Source of the DNA: UBA11090 sp035560555
GTDB taxonomy: Bacteria > Spirochaetota > Spirochaetia > Treponematales > Rectinemataceae
Direction: 5' to 3'
DNA: 64,000 nucleotides
NCBI GenBank assembly: GCA_035560555.1
Contig: DATMZF010000048.1
Span: 7,680 to 71,679 of the forward strand
Below, one piece after another: positions 25,852 to 37,432 of the stretch. Within the stretch, counting starts at the first letter, position 1. Every line of letters begins with the position of its first letter. The notes under the pieces were generated by a model. The model saw only the letters and a program-made list of their open reading frames with translations, was not told the DNA's origin and ran no database searches. The position numbers and the translations under genes are program-made.

Positions 25852-26652
25852 ATGGAAGTGAAGATCCTGGGTACGGGCGGATTCGAAAACGAAGGTCTGC
25901 CCTTCAACTCCTTTTTGGTCGATGGACATCTTCTTGTCGAAACTCCTCCCGACATTCTCCAGTCACTAAGGCGCGAAAATGTCGACCTGGCGGAGATCGA
26001 CACCATCGTCATCACGCACTTCCACGGGGATCACTGTTTTGGACTGCCTTTTCTTCTTTTCAACCTCTACCTGACGCGAAGCGCGAGGCTCGGCGAATTG
26101 AGGGCCTCGCCGCTCAAGCTCATCGCGCCTTTCGGCCTGCGCGACTGGATGAAAACCATCCTCGGCCTAGCCATTTCGCCCGGACATCCTTATGTGGAGT
26201 GGAGCATTTCGGCGCTGGATAGCGCCGAAATCGGCGAGGGCGAGCGGATGGATGTGGCCGGAGGGCTCTGGCTCGATTTTTACAAGGCGGAGCATTCACC
26301 CGAGACTTATTCCGTGCTCGTGGGCAGGGGGGAGGGACAGGAGCCGCTTTTAATCGCCACCTCCGACACGAAGTGGAGCCCTCGGCTCGCGACGCTTCTC
26401 GCCCGCGGTGGACGCCTCGTCCTCTGTGATTCGGGCGGCAAGGGGAATGATGACGCGGATACGGAAACCGAGGTCGGACCCAACGGGGAGTCCTGGGCGA
26501 GCGAGGTGCATATGAGCCCCGCTGAGATCGAAGCGCGCGTGCTGCCTCTTTTGCGTCCGGACACCAGGCTTGTCGCGACGCATTTCAGCGCCGATCCGCC
26601 GCGTACAGGGACGCTGAGCTTTGCGAAATGCGGGGATGTGTACCGGATTTAG
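25852..26652 (+). CDS. metallo-beta-lactamase-fold hydrolase (RNase Z-like)
   Basis: A 266-residue MBL-fold protein. The metal-binding THFHGDHCFGLPFLL motif (HxHxDH) lies near residue 60. Further ligands are likely at the AEHSPETYS His, the ATSDT Asp, and the VATHFSA His near the C-terminus. The overall plan resembles RNase Z/ElaC and PhnP, but the tRNA-binding exosite arm of RNase Z is not evident. It could be a phosphodiesterase or a tRNA 3' processing enzyme; sequence alone does not decide. GGGAG lies 7 nt upstream of the ATG, directly after the 17-bp repeat. Confidence 0.8.
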   Translation: MEVKILGTGGFENEGLPFNSFLVDGHLLVETPPDILQSLRRENVDLAEIDTIVITHFHGDHCFGLPFLLFNLYLTRSARLGELRASPLKLIAPFGLRDWMKTILGLAISPGHPYVEWSISALDSAEIGEGERMDVAGGLWLDFYKAEHSPETYSVLVGRGEGQEPLLIATSDTKWSPRLATLLARGGRLVLCDSGGKGNDDADTETEVGPNGESWASEVHMSPAEIEARVLPLLRPDTRLVATHFSADPPRTGTLSFAKCGDVYRI

Positions 26653-26711
26653 GGAAAGGGTTCGATTCAGGCGGGTCGGCCTTCTGAAAGTTCGGCGTGA
26701 TCGGTCTTCCC

Positions 26712-27407
26712 TCAAACGCGAGCTAGGATCCACCGCGAGAGATCGTCCCAGCGCCTGAAGGTGAAATCGGCGTCGGCATCTTTGCCCCTGCCAATGAAGG
26801 CGGTTTTCATGCCGAAAGCCTTCGCCCCAAGGATATCATACGCGTGCTTGTTGCCCACATAGAGAATGGATTCGGGGGCGACGCCGAAACCGGCCGCCAG
26901 AGCGGAAAACGGACGGGGGTCCGGCTTGAGGGCCCCGAAATCCTCCGAGCAGAGAATGGGGCTAAAAAAGTCCGAAAAACCCAGCGACAGCACTTTTTTC
27001 TCCGGGGGCAGGTCTGAAAGAAGACCCAGGCGAAGGCCGGAGCGCTGGAGCGTCCGCATGCAGGCATAGACGCCCTTGTAGGGCCTGATGAATCGAAATC
27101 GTTTTTCGATGACTGAATAAATCAGCGTGTCGATGTAATGGGCGACGCTGTCGGTGTCGGCTCCAAGACTTTGGGCGACGACGGAAGCCTGGCGGGCCCT
27201 GAAAGCCCGCGAGGTGAGCTTCGCGTCGTCTGCGCTAATACTATCCGATGATGAGGAGGGATCGGGCGTCCGCAAGGCCCTCCGGGCGGCGCTGTACGCC
27301 CCGAGAAGCCTGGGATGCCGCAACCCGATGTCGACGGAAACCGCGTACATCAGCCATGCAGGGTATAATGTGCCATCCAGATCGAAACCAACCGCTTTAA
27401 TTCCCAC
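26712..27407 (-). CDS. HAD superfamily hydrolase (phosphatase)
   Basis: About 231 residues from a GTG at 27407. The first HAD motif FDLDGTLY then lies at residues 8-14, as usual; motif II is in LGLLSDLPPE and motifs III/IV in GALKPDPRPF and YVGNKHAYDILGAKAFGMKTAFIGRG. A helical cap sits between motifs I and II. The frame is open to an ATG at 27521, which would add 38 residues without family character, so I prefer the GTG; its ribosome site is weak. It probably removes phosphate from a small metabolite (phosphoglycolate-like). It ends a minus-strand series downstream of the hydrogenase genes. Confidence 0.75.
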   Translation of the reverse strand: MGIKAVGFDLDGTLYPAWLMYAVSVDIGLRHPRLLGAYSAARRALRTPDPSSSSDSISADDAKLTSRAFRARQASVVAQSLGADTDSVAHYIDTLIYSVIEKRFRFIRPYKGVYACMRTLQRSGLRLGLLSDLPPEKKVLSLGFSDFFSPILCSEDFGALKPDPRPFSALAAGFGVAPESILYVGNKHAYDILGAKAFGMKTAFIGRGKDADADFTFRRWDDLSRWILARV

Positions 27408-27532
27408 GCTACCGTAATACCGTACCGGCGAGCTTTTGTCCAGACGAAGCTCTGGAATAAGGCTGGCCCGGCAATGCCCTTTCTTCGGTTCGGCCTGCGC
27501 GGTTCGGAAAAAATAGGCCATCGATTCGGGCT

Positions 27533-29314
27533 CTAGAAGCTCCTCGCCGCGTAGTGCGTGTGCAGTAGCTCGTGGGACAGATGTCCCGCCGGATTCCCCA
27601 GGAATTCCTTGTACAGGGCGCTCACTTCCAGGTTCTGGTGTGATTTCCTTTCGGGGAGCCTCAGGTCCTCGGCGTAGAGGGAGAGGTTGCGCGCGAGCTT
27701 TTTGTCCATGTCGGGGAGAACGGGCTGGCCGCCCCCGCCGATGCAGCCGCCCGGGCAGGACATCACTTCGATGAAATGGTAGGGGCTGTTCCCCGCGGCC
27801 ATTTCGTCGAGGATGACGCGGGCATTTTTGAGGCCATGGGCCACCGCCACGCGTACCTTCATGCCCGCGACAGGCACTTCGGCTGTTTTGATTCCCTGGA
27901 GTCCCCTAACGGGGGTGAAATCGGTTCTGGGCAGCGGTTTGCCCTCGAGGATCTCATAGACCGTGCGCAGCGCCGCCTCCATGACGCCGCCTGTCGTGCC
28001 GAATATGGTCGCCGCCCCCGTCGACGCTCCCAGCGGGCTGTCGAACGCTTCCTCGGGCAGCGAAGCCATGTCTATGCCCGCGAGGCGGATCATTCTCGCG
28101 AGTTCCCTTGTCGTGAGGGCCCAGTCGACATCCTGATAGCGGGCCGGCTTTTTCCCTCCCGACTTCGCCCCGGCCTTTCCCTCCCACCATGTGTAGGCCG
28201 AATCCATTCCATGGCGCTTCGTCTCGCCCTTCTTGGCGGTGCAGGGCATTATGGAAACCACGCGCATGGATTCGGGCGCGATGCCCGCTTTTTCGGCGTA
28301 GTAGGTTTTCGCCACGGCGCCGAACATTTGCTGCGGGCTCTTGCAGGTGGAGAGGTGAGGTAGAAGGCTCGGATAGAAGGTCTCTATGAAGTTGATCCAG
28401 CCCGGCGAACAGGACGTGATCATCGGCAGCGTGCCGCCGCCCTGTATTCTGTTGATGAGCTCGGTGCCTTCCTCCATGATGGTGAGGTCGGCGGTGAACT
28501 GCGTGTCGAAGACCTTGGAGAATCCGAGGCGACGAAGCGCGGCGACCATTTTGCCCGTGACGAGACTCCCCGACGCCATCCCGAGAGCCTCGCCTAGCGA
28601 AGCGCGGATGGCCGGGGCCGTCTGGACCACCATGGCGAGGTTTGGGGCCGCAAGCGCTCCGAGGACTTCCTGCGACTGGTCTTTTTCGGAAATCGCGGCC
28701 GTGGGACAGACGACGGAACACTGCCCGCACTGCACGCAGGGGCTACGCGCCAGTCCCCTGTCCATAAAGGTGGCGACCCGCGTTCTCGCGCCTCGTCCAG
28801 CGAACGCTATCGCGTGGACGGATTGGGTTTCGGCGCAGACAGCCACGCAGCGCCCGCAGAGTATGCACTTGGAGTCGTCGCGGACGAGGCCGTCGGAAGA
28901 ATTGTCAGGCTGGCCGAATTTCTTGAGCTTGGGAAAGTGCGAGGCCCGGACGCCGAGGGTTTCCGAGAGCGTTCGCAGTTCGCAGGTCCCCGATCGTATG
29001 CAGGAAAGGCAATCCGTCGGATGGTTGGCCAGAAGAAGTTCGATGGCGGTCCTTCTGGCGTTAATGACCCTGGCGCTGGCCGTGTGGATTTTCATCCCCG
29101 GCATCGGCTTCTGGACGCAGGATCTGACCAAGGACTTGGCCCCTTCGACTTCCACGACGCATATGCCGCAGGAGGCGTTGGAGGATATATCCTTCATGTA
29201 GCAAAGCGTGGGAATCTTTATCCCGGCTTTTGAGCAGGCCTCGATGAGATTCTGCTCCGCATCTACTTCTATAGTATGCCCGTCGACGCTGATCGTTATA
29301 GTTTTGGTTTCCAT
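27533..29314 (-). CDS. hydA: [FeFe] hydrogenase catalytic subunit HydA, NAD-linked type
   Basis: 593 residues. The N-terminus has a 2Fe-2S domain (Cys at about 38, 49, 52, 66), then a His-ligated 4Fe-4S site (HPTDCLSCIRSGTCELRTL), then two 4Fe-4S clusters (CILCGRCVAVC and CVQCGQCSVVCP). The H-cluster domain carries the three signatures TSCSPGW, MPCTAKK and MSCPGGCIGGGGQP with all four Cys ligands. It interconverts protons and H2. With HydB and HydC it forms the soluble multisubunit hydrogenases that use NAD(H) and often ferredoxin together (electron bifurcation). The maturases HydE/F/G are not in this window. Confidence 0.96.
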   Translation of the reverse strand: METKTITISVDGHTIEVDAEQNLIEACSKAGIKIPTLCYMKDISSNASCGICVVEVEGAKSLVRSCVQKPMPGMKIHTASARVINARRTAIELLLANHPTDCLSCIRSGTCELRTLSETLGVRASHFPKLKKFGQPDNSSDGLVRDDSKCILCGRCVAVCAETQSVHAIAFAGRGARTRVATFMDRGLARSPCVQCGQCSVVCPTAAISEKDQSQEVLGALAAPNLAMVVQTAPAIRASLGEALGMASGSLVTGKMVAALRRLGFSKVFDTQFTADLTIMEEGTELINRIQGGGTLPMITSCSPGWINFIETFYPSLLPHLSTCKSPQQMFGAVAKTYYAEKAGIAPESMRVVSIMPCTAKKGETKRHGMDSAYTWWEGKAGAKSGGKKPARYQDVDWALTTRELARMIRLAGIDMASLPEEAFDSPLGASTGAATIFGTTGGVMEAALRTVYEILEGKPLPRTDFTPVRGLQGIKTAEVPVAGMKVRVAVAHGLKNARVILDEMAAGNSPYHFIEVMSCPGGCIGGGGQPVLPDMDKKLARNLSLYAEDLRLPERKSHQNLEVSALYKEFLGNPAGHLSHELLHTHYAARSF

Positions 29315-29325
29315 GGCATTCCCCC

Positions 29326-32522
<3,197 letters not shown>

Positions 32523-32526
<4 letters not shown>

Positions 32527-33038
32527 TTGTCGCCTCCTTTGTTGATCTTCTCGAGGAGGGCGACCAGCTTTCCGATGGTCATCCTGGATTTCACCACGCC
32601 GTCGATCATGACGACTGGGGCGAGCGCGCATTGACCGAAGCAGGCGACCGTCCTGATGGAAGCGAACCCGTCGGGGCTCGTCGCCGAATTCTCCTCCTCC
32701 TCCTTGAAGCCATGGATGCCCATCCGGGAGAGAGCTTCGTTGAGAAGGGCGAGGGAACCTCTAGTGTGGCAGGCCGTTCCCCTGCAGACGACGATGGAAT
32801 GCTTGCCTTGAGGCTTGAGATTGAAGAAAGAATAGAAGGTCGCCATCGAATAGACTTGCGATAGCGGCACCTTCACGAGCTCGGAAACGCTTTTCAGCGT
32901 TTCTTCGGAAAGATAATGTTTGGGGTCGATTTCCTGTACCTGTTCGAGGATTTTGAGCAGGCTGCCAGGTGTTCCGAGGTTGTTCCGCACAATGCGCTCG
33001 ATGCCGGAACTGGACTGCTTTGCGGTGACCGATGGCAT
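32523..33038 (-). CDS. hydC: hydrogenase subunit HydC (NuoE-like, thioredoxin-fold 2Fe-2S)
   Basis: 171 residues from the ATG at 33038, which has AAGGAGG 4 nt upstream; the longer frame to 33086 is unlikely. An N-terminal helical part (IDPKHYLSEETLKSVSELVKVPLSQVYSMATFYSFF) precedes the 2Fe-2S domain with CRGTACHTRGS and VACFGQCALAPVV, giving the four NuoE-type Cys ligands. It passes electrons between the flavin site of HydB and HydA. Its stop overlaps the hydB start by 4 bp, so the two are translationally coupled. It is first in the operon hydC-hydB-hydA. Confidence 0.95.
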
Positions 33039-33104
33039 AAAGCCTCCTTGTCGATCGAACCGAAGTACACGTCTTCTGCCAACCATTGGTTCCTGTATAA
33101 TTGC

Positions 33105-33132
33105 AGTATGCGCCGTCTGGATAGTTTGTCAA
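33105..33132 (-). promoter_or_regulatory. sigma-70 promoter of the hydrogenase operon
   Basis: On the minus strand TTGACA (complement of 33127-33132), a 16-bp spacer, then CATACT (complement of 33105-33110). It lies about 65 nt upstream of hydC. The -10 matches the one seen before the M20 peptidase gene. Confidence 0.55.
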
Positions 33133-33246
33133 GAAAAAAATATAGATAAATAGAGAGAAATATAAAAAATATTCGCACTATGAGTTATTGGCTAATTATA
33201 TAGGTAAAATATTATTTATTTAGAAGAATCAAAAAATGTTGCATTT
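33133..33246 (+). promoter_or_regulatory. AT-rich divergent intergenic region with candidate promoter
   Basis: This ~110-bp stretch is far richer in A and T than its surroundings. A possible rightward promoter is TTGGCT (33188-33193), 16 bp, TATTAT (33210-33215). It separates the hydrogenase operon from the NadD-like gene. No open frame of interest is present. Confidence 0.35.
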
Positions 33247-34212
33247 ATGTACTTTCCATTGAATACTATACCAATGGATCAACACGACAAAACGGAGCCT
33301 TCCCCGGGCGCTCCATACAGCTTTCCTTGTCTGTGGCCATCTAGGTTTTCCACCCCAAAGGTCGATCTCCTCGCGAAGCGGTTGAAGAAGATATTCGAGT
33401 CCCTTCCCCACCTGGGATACCTCGGCTCTCTCGAATTGAAGGATTATTCCTACTATGAGCACCTGATCGTCCAGGCGCTCTACGATATCGACGAAAAGGC
33501 GAGAAGGGGCGAAATCCATCCGCTCGACACGAGGGACTATCCCAAAATCGTCCGCTATCCCGGCGGCGTCGCCAGAGTCGCCATGTACATTGGTTCCTTC
33601 GATCCTTTCCAGCTGACCCATCTCACCATCGCGCTGAGGCTTCTCGCCTCTCCCCATAACCGATCAGACATCGTCATCGTCGTCCCCGAAGGCTCGACCA
33701 ACCCCGGCAAACCCAAGAAGACCGATTATCCCTTCAGGTTCCAGATCGCGAAAATGCAGCTTGCGAGTCTTTTCGAGCCATTCATACTGCCACTCGATCT
33801 GGGGAGCGACGCCGATACGATAGAGATTGTCCGAAGGTTCATCGCCATGCACACCGGCATGAGACTGGAACTCACCCACCTCATTGGCTCGGACGTGCTC
33901 TCCGTCGCCGCGCGCTACATAGAGGAAGACCTGGGTGTCTGGAGAAAGCAGGCGGCTCTCTCCGGCGTCGAGTTCAGCCACTCTGTCCATGTGGCGCGGC
34001 GGGAGACGAAAGGGCGGTTCGCCCCGTATCTCAATCAGATAAGGAGCCACGGCGTTCCCGTATATTTCGAGCGCTGCGTGGTCGGGACGCCCTCGAGCAC
34101 GGATTTCCGCCAGAATAGGGCCATCACCCTCTTCCTTCCCACCGAGAGCATCCGCGACAAACTGGAGATCATATTCCGCTACAACATGAACCAACCTTGG
34201 TCCATGCGTTAG
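33247..34212 (+). CDS. nicotinate-nucleotide adenylyltransferase-like protein with altered HxGH motif
   Basis: 321 residues; the first ~110 are an extra N-terminal region before a nucleotidyltransferase fold. The P-loop-like motif GSFDPFQLTH at residues 116-125 corresponds to GSFDPxHxGH of NadD, but the first His is Gln122 and the Gly is Thr124. The second motif, PSSTDFR near residue 285, matches the ISSTxIR family motif. A strand IVIVVPEGS and HLIGSDVL are also NadD-like. It may be a divergent NadD or a relative with another substrate; loss of the first His makes normal catalysis uncertain. The start is unsure: ATG 33247 and 33274 both lack a clear ribosome site. Confidence 0.65.
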   Translation: MYFPLNTIPMDQHDKTEPSPGAPYSFPCLWPSRFSTPKVDLLAKRLKKIFESLPHLGYLGSLELKDYSYYEHLIVQALYDIDEKARRGEIHPLDTRDYPKIVRYPGGVARVAMYIGSFDPFQLTHLTIALRLLASPHNRSDIVIVVPEGSTNPGKPKKTDYPFRFQIAKMQLASLFEPFILPLDLGSDADTIEIVRRFIAMHTGMRLELTHLIGSDVLSVAARYIEEDLGVWRKQAALSGVEFSHSVHVARRETKGRFAPYLNQIRSHGVPVYFERCVVGTPSSTDFRQNRAITLFLPTESIRDKLEIIFRYNMNQPWSMR

Positions 34213-34240
34213 GGCCTAGGCTCCGCAGAGCATGGGCCAG

Positions 34241-34269
34241 TTTACTTTAAGGCGTCCAAATAGTATCCT
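34241..34269 (+). promoter_or_regulatory. candidate promoter of adk
   Basis: TTTACT (34241-34246), 17 bp, TATCCT (34264-34269), about 37 nt before the adk start. A moderate match. Confidence 0.4.
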
Positions 34270-34305
34270 TATTCAACTCACATCAATAATTGGAGCGTAT
34301 TCAGC

Positions 34306-34935
34306 ATGAAAATGGTATTTCTTGGTCCTCCCGGAGCCGGCAAGGGCACGCTCGCGGCCATGGCCTCAAAAAACTTGAACCTTCCCCATATATCCACGGG
34401 CGATCTTTTTCGGGCCGCCATCAAGAATGAAACCGAACTGGGGAAAAAAGTGAAAAGCGTCCTCGCCGAAGGCCGACTCGTGCCGGACGACCTTACGGTC
34501 GCCCTTGTAAAGGAGAGGCTTTCCCAGCCGGATGCGCGGAACGGCTGGATCCTGGACGGATTCCCCCGGACGACCGTCCAGGCCGAGGCGCTCCAGTCGA
34601 TAGACAAGGTAGACCTCGTCGTCAATTTCGATGTGCGCGACGAGACCATACTCTTCCGGCTTACGGGGCGGAGAGTATGCAAGGAATGCGGCAAAACCTA
34701 TCATGTCTCCACCATGCATCCTGCCAAGGAAGGCATATGCGATGTCTGCGGCGGCGCGCTCTACATCCGATCCGATGATCGCGAGGAAGCGATAAAAACC
34801 AGATTGACGGCCTATAGGGACCAGACCGAGCCGCTCATCGATTGGTACGATAAGCTGGGGCGCCTCGTCACCATCGACGGTTCGGGCTCTCCCGATTCCG
34901 TGTACGAAAGGTTCTTGGAGGTCGCGAGAGCCTAG
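34306..34935 (+). CDS. adk: adenylate kinase
   Basis: A 209-residue adenylate kinase. The P-loop GPPGAGKGTLA lies at residues 7-17, the AMP site at STGDLFR, and DGFPRTTVQAEAL is the family signature. The lid carries four Cys (CKECGKTYH...CDVCGG) that normally bind a structural zinc. It interconverts ATP, AMP and ADP in the cytoplasm. The next gene follows after 11 nt and may be co-transcribed. Confidence 0.96.
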   Translation: MKMVFLGPPGAGKGTLAAMASKNLNLPHISTGDLFRAAIKNETELGKKVKSVLAEGRLVPDDLTVALVKERLSQPDARNGWILDGFPRTTVQAEALQSIDKVDLVVNFDVRDETILFRLTGRRVCKECGKTYHVSTMHPAKEGICDVCGGALYIRSDDREEAIKTRLTAYRDQTEPLIDWYDKLGRLVTIDGSGSPDSVYERFLEVARA

Positions 34936-34946
34936 GCGGAGTCATC

Positions 34947-36383
34947 ATGAAACGTTTTCGCTCCTCGATCATACTGTTCCTGCTCCTGGCCGTCTCGGGC
35001 GGTCCTTATACCCATGCCCAGAGCCAGAACGCGGCTCCCGCGCGAACAAGCATAATCGAAGGCCTCTGGGAGGGCAGCATCGCGATTAAACAGGTTTCCG
35101 CGTCCGGGGGACAGGGACCATTGGGCCAAACTGGCGCCGCGGCCGATGAAAGGCAGGGCGGCGCGGGATCGCTCTCATCGGGTCTGAGATTGAAGATCCT
35201 CGCGAAAGGGCGGGGAGCCCTTCTGGATATCCCCGAACAGTCGATGTTCGGCTATCCTCTGGACGATGTCGTCTGGAGCGAGAGCCGGATCCGCTTTCTC
35301 TTCGACGCCCTTGGCCCCGATGAAGAGCTGACCTTCGAAGGGTTCTACTCTCCCTCGGCGGGCAACGCGATCATCGGCACGGTGAAATCCACGTCGTGGC
35401 GGGGCTCTTTCAGGCTGACCAGGGCGTCGTCCGCCGCTGAGGCTGGCGAGAAAAGCCTGTCCATCGTCACCGAGGACGGCTCGATTCCAGGGACCCTTCT
35501 CGTGCCGGACTCGAATCAACAGTCCCCTCTCGTCCTTCTCCTGGCGGGCGCGGGGACGACGGACAGGAATGGCAACAACTACAACGTTCCGGGGAAATCG
35601 GACTGCCTGGCCATGCTGGCCAAGTCCCTGGCCGCCAAAGGCGTGGCTACCTATCGCTACGACAAACGCGGTTCGGGAGAGGCGTATATGCTCGAGTCGT
35701 GGGGAGCGACGACGAGCCTGAACAAGCATATTTCGGACGCGCTGCAGGCTTTGAGGCTATTGTGCGGCATGGATGGTTTCTCCAGGATCGTCGTGTCGGG
35801 AATGAACGAGGGCGCGTGGACGGGAGCCGCGGCCATCAACCTTCTCGCGAAGGAAGGACTATTCGTCGACGGGCTGCTCGTGCTCGACAGCTCGGGCCGG
35901 GAACCCCTGGATGATCTCAGGGCTTCGCTCGACGAGCTCGACGAGGCGACGAGGGCCGAGGCAGAGGCTATCGTGGAAGCCATTCTCGCTGGGAAGCCCT
36001 TTCCACCTCCCTCGGGGGGGCTGGCGGATTTCTTCGCGAGTTCGCGCGTCGAATGGCTCGGTTCCTGGCTGAAATTCAGCCCGGCCGCGGAGATGGCCAG
36101 GGTAAAGGCGCCTATCATCTTCGTGTACGGCTCGGCGGATCTGCAGGTGCCGCGGGCGGCCTTCGAAAAGCTGCTCGCGGCCAGGCCCGAGGCCGCCGCC
36201 CGCGTCATTCCCTCGATGAATTACGCGCTCAAGCGGGTGAAGACGGAGGAAGAGAACTACGATTCCTTCACCAATCCCGACTATCCTCTGTCTGAAGCCC
36301 TTGTCGATCTCGCCGCGGCCTTCGCCAAGGCCAAGACGGCTCCAGAAGGATCGTTGCCGTACGCGACAGCCGAGGGCGACTGA
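34947..36383 (+). CDS. secreted alpha/beta-hydrolase homologue lacking catalytic Ser and His
   Basis: 478 residues with a signal peptide (residues 1-~24, ending THAQ). Residues 25-170 are a family-specific N-terminal domain; the alpha/beta-hydrolase part has LLLAGAGTTDRNGNN (oxyanion region) and YRYDKRGSGEAY. The nucleophile elbow, GHSEGG in relatives, reads GMNEGAW here, so Ser is Asn287. The acid Asp398 in YGSADLQVP is kept, but the His of the usual NHxLK motif is Tyr426 (MNYALK). Two of three catalytic residues are therefore replaced in an otherwise intact frame, suggesting a binding or structural role rather than esterase activity. It follows adk by 11 nt. Confidence 0.75.
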   Translation: MKRFRSSIILFLLLAVSGGPYTHAQSQNAAPARTSIIEGLWEGSIAIKQVSASGGQGPLGQTGAAADERQGGAGSLSSGLRLKILAKGRGALLDIPEQSMFGYPLDDVVWSESRIRFLFDALGPDEELTFEGFYSPSAGNAIIGTVKSTSWRGSFRLTRASSAAEAGEKSLSIVTEDGSIPGTLLVPDSNQQSPLVLLLAGAGTTDRNGNNYNVPGKSDCLAMLAKSLAAKGVATYRYDKRGSGEAYMLESWGATTSLNKHISDALQALRLLCGMDGFSRIVVSGMNEGAWTGAAAINLLAKEGLFVDGLLVLDSSGREPLDDLRASLDELDEATRAEAEAIVEAILAGKPFPPPSGGLADFFASSRVEWLGSWLKFSPAAEMARVKAPIIFVYGSADLQVPRAAFEKLLAARPEAAARVIPSMNYALKRVKTEEENYDSFTNPDYPLSEALVDLAAAFAKAKTAPEGSLPYATAEGD

Positions 36384-36400
36384 CTCGCTCCCGGCGCCGA

Positions 36401-37432
36401 TCACTGTGCCAGAAGGGAGGTCACGAGGAGCGTTCTCAGCGTCGCGGCGTCCATTTCGATATTTCTGACCATATAGACATCCTTTTCGAGGGTCAGGGGC
36501 GACGCGCTCAGATCCACGCTCCCTTTGAACAGCTTTCCGGCCGCCGCTGTCCAGAGAAACTTCACCACCGGTCTGTATGCCTTCGCCGTAGCCTCATCCT
36601 TCATCATCATATGTATATCGATAAGGTAGCGAGGTTCCGGACCTTTTGGAGTTCCATCCGCGCCGTTCCTCGACACTTGGTAGGCCGACATGCCGGTATT
36701 ATCGGCGAAATGCCCCGTTACGACGATCGCGCCGATGGGGATGGAAGCCGCTTCCATCGGCAGGGAGCCCACGAAAAAGGCGGAAGGGTAATTGGCCGAT
36801 ATGAAGATGTCCGATTGCGCGAGGTCAGCGGCGCGCTTGGGGTAGGCTTCAATATCCACGTATCCCGCATAGGGGGGGGGAACCGATGTCGCCGCGTGAA
36901 GGACGCCCGGTTGGAGGGGCCGGATAAAAATGGGGTAGTTGACGGATCTGTAACCGCCGTCTCCCATTCTCCTCCAGTTGGCGTCCACCGCCATGGCCAG
37001 CCGCACCGAGATGACGGGAAAATCCCCGATAAAAACAGCTTCCATGGTTGGCGCCGCCGTTCCTATCCCGCGAATGCCCGCGCCGAAGGTCCTCGTCCTG
37101 TAGAAAAAATTCTCCAACATGGGAGTGTCCATGTTTGTCGCGGCTTTTGTATCCAAGGGACGATTGTCCGCGGATCCGCTGGCCGCGCCTCCGTTCCTCG
37201 CGATCGCGGCGGCGATGGTCCTCATCTCTTCCTCGTCGATGCCGCTGGTTATGTCGCGCAGGGCTTTCCCAGAGAGGCGAATATAGACCTGTGGCGTGAC
37301 TTCCAGGTGCGATGAGGGCTCCGTTGTATAGACTTCCTCTGGAATCGACGCGCAGCCGGCCAGGAGGGCGATGAACGCGGCGATGAGAAGCGGAAGGGTG
37401 GAGTGTGGACGCTTGCGGTAAAAAAGAATCAT
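36401..37432 (-). CDS. putative lipoprotein of unknown function
   Basis: 343 residues. I do not recognise a family. Residues 1-26 are a lipoprotein signal (LLIAAFIALLAG) with Cys27 as the lipid anchor. The mature part is a mixed alpha/beta protein with no Cys motif or nucleotide-binding loop that I can see. The ATG at 37432 overlaps the stop of the upstream gene (ATGA), so the pair is translationally coupled. Both are on the minus strand and converge on the alpha/beta-hydrolase gene. A role at the outer surface or periplasm together with its partner is inferred only from this coupling. Confidence 0.7.
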   Translation of the reverse strand: MILFYRKRPHSTLPLLIAAFIALLAGCASIPEEVYTTEPSSHLEVTPQVYIRLSGKALRDITSGIDEEEMRTIAAAIARNGGAASGSADNRPLDTKAATNMDTPMLENFFYRTRTFGAGIRGIGTAAPTMEAVFIGDFPVISVRLAMAVDANWRRMGDGGYRSVNYPIFIRPLQPGVLHAATSVPPPYAGYVDIEAYPKRAADLAQSDIFISANYPSAFFVGSLPMEAASIPIGAIVVTGHFADNTGMSAYQVSRNGADGTPKGPEPRYLIDIHMMMKDEATAKAYRPVVKFLWTAAAGKLFKGSVDLSASPLTLEKDVYMVRNIEMDAATLRTLLVTSLLAQ

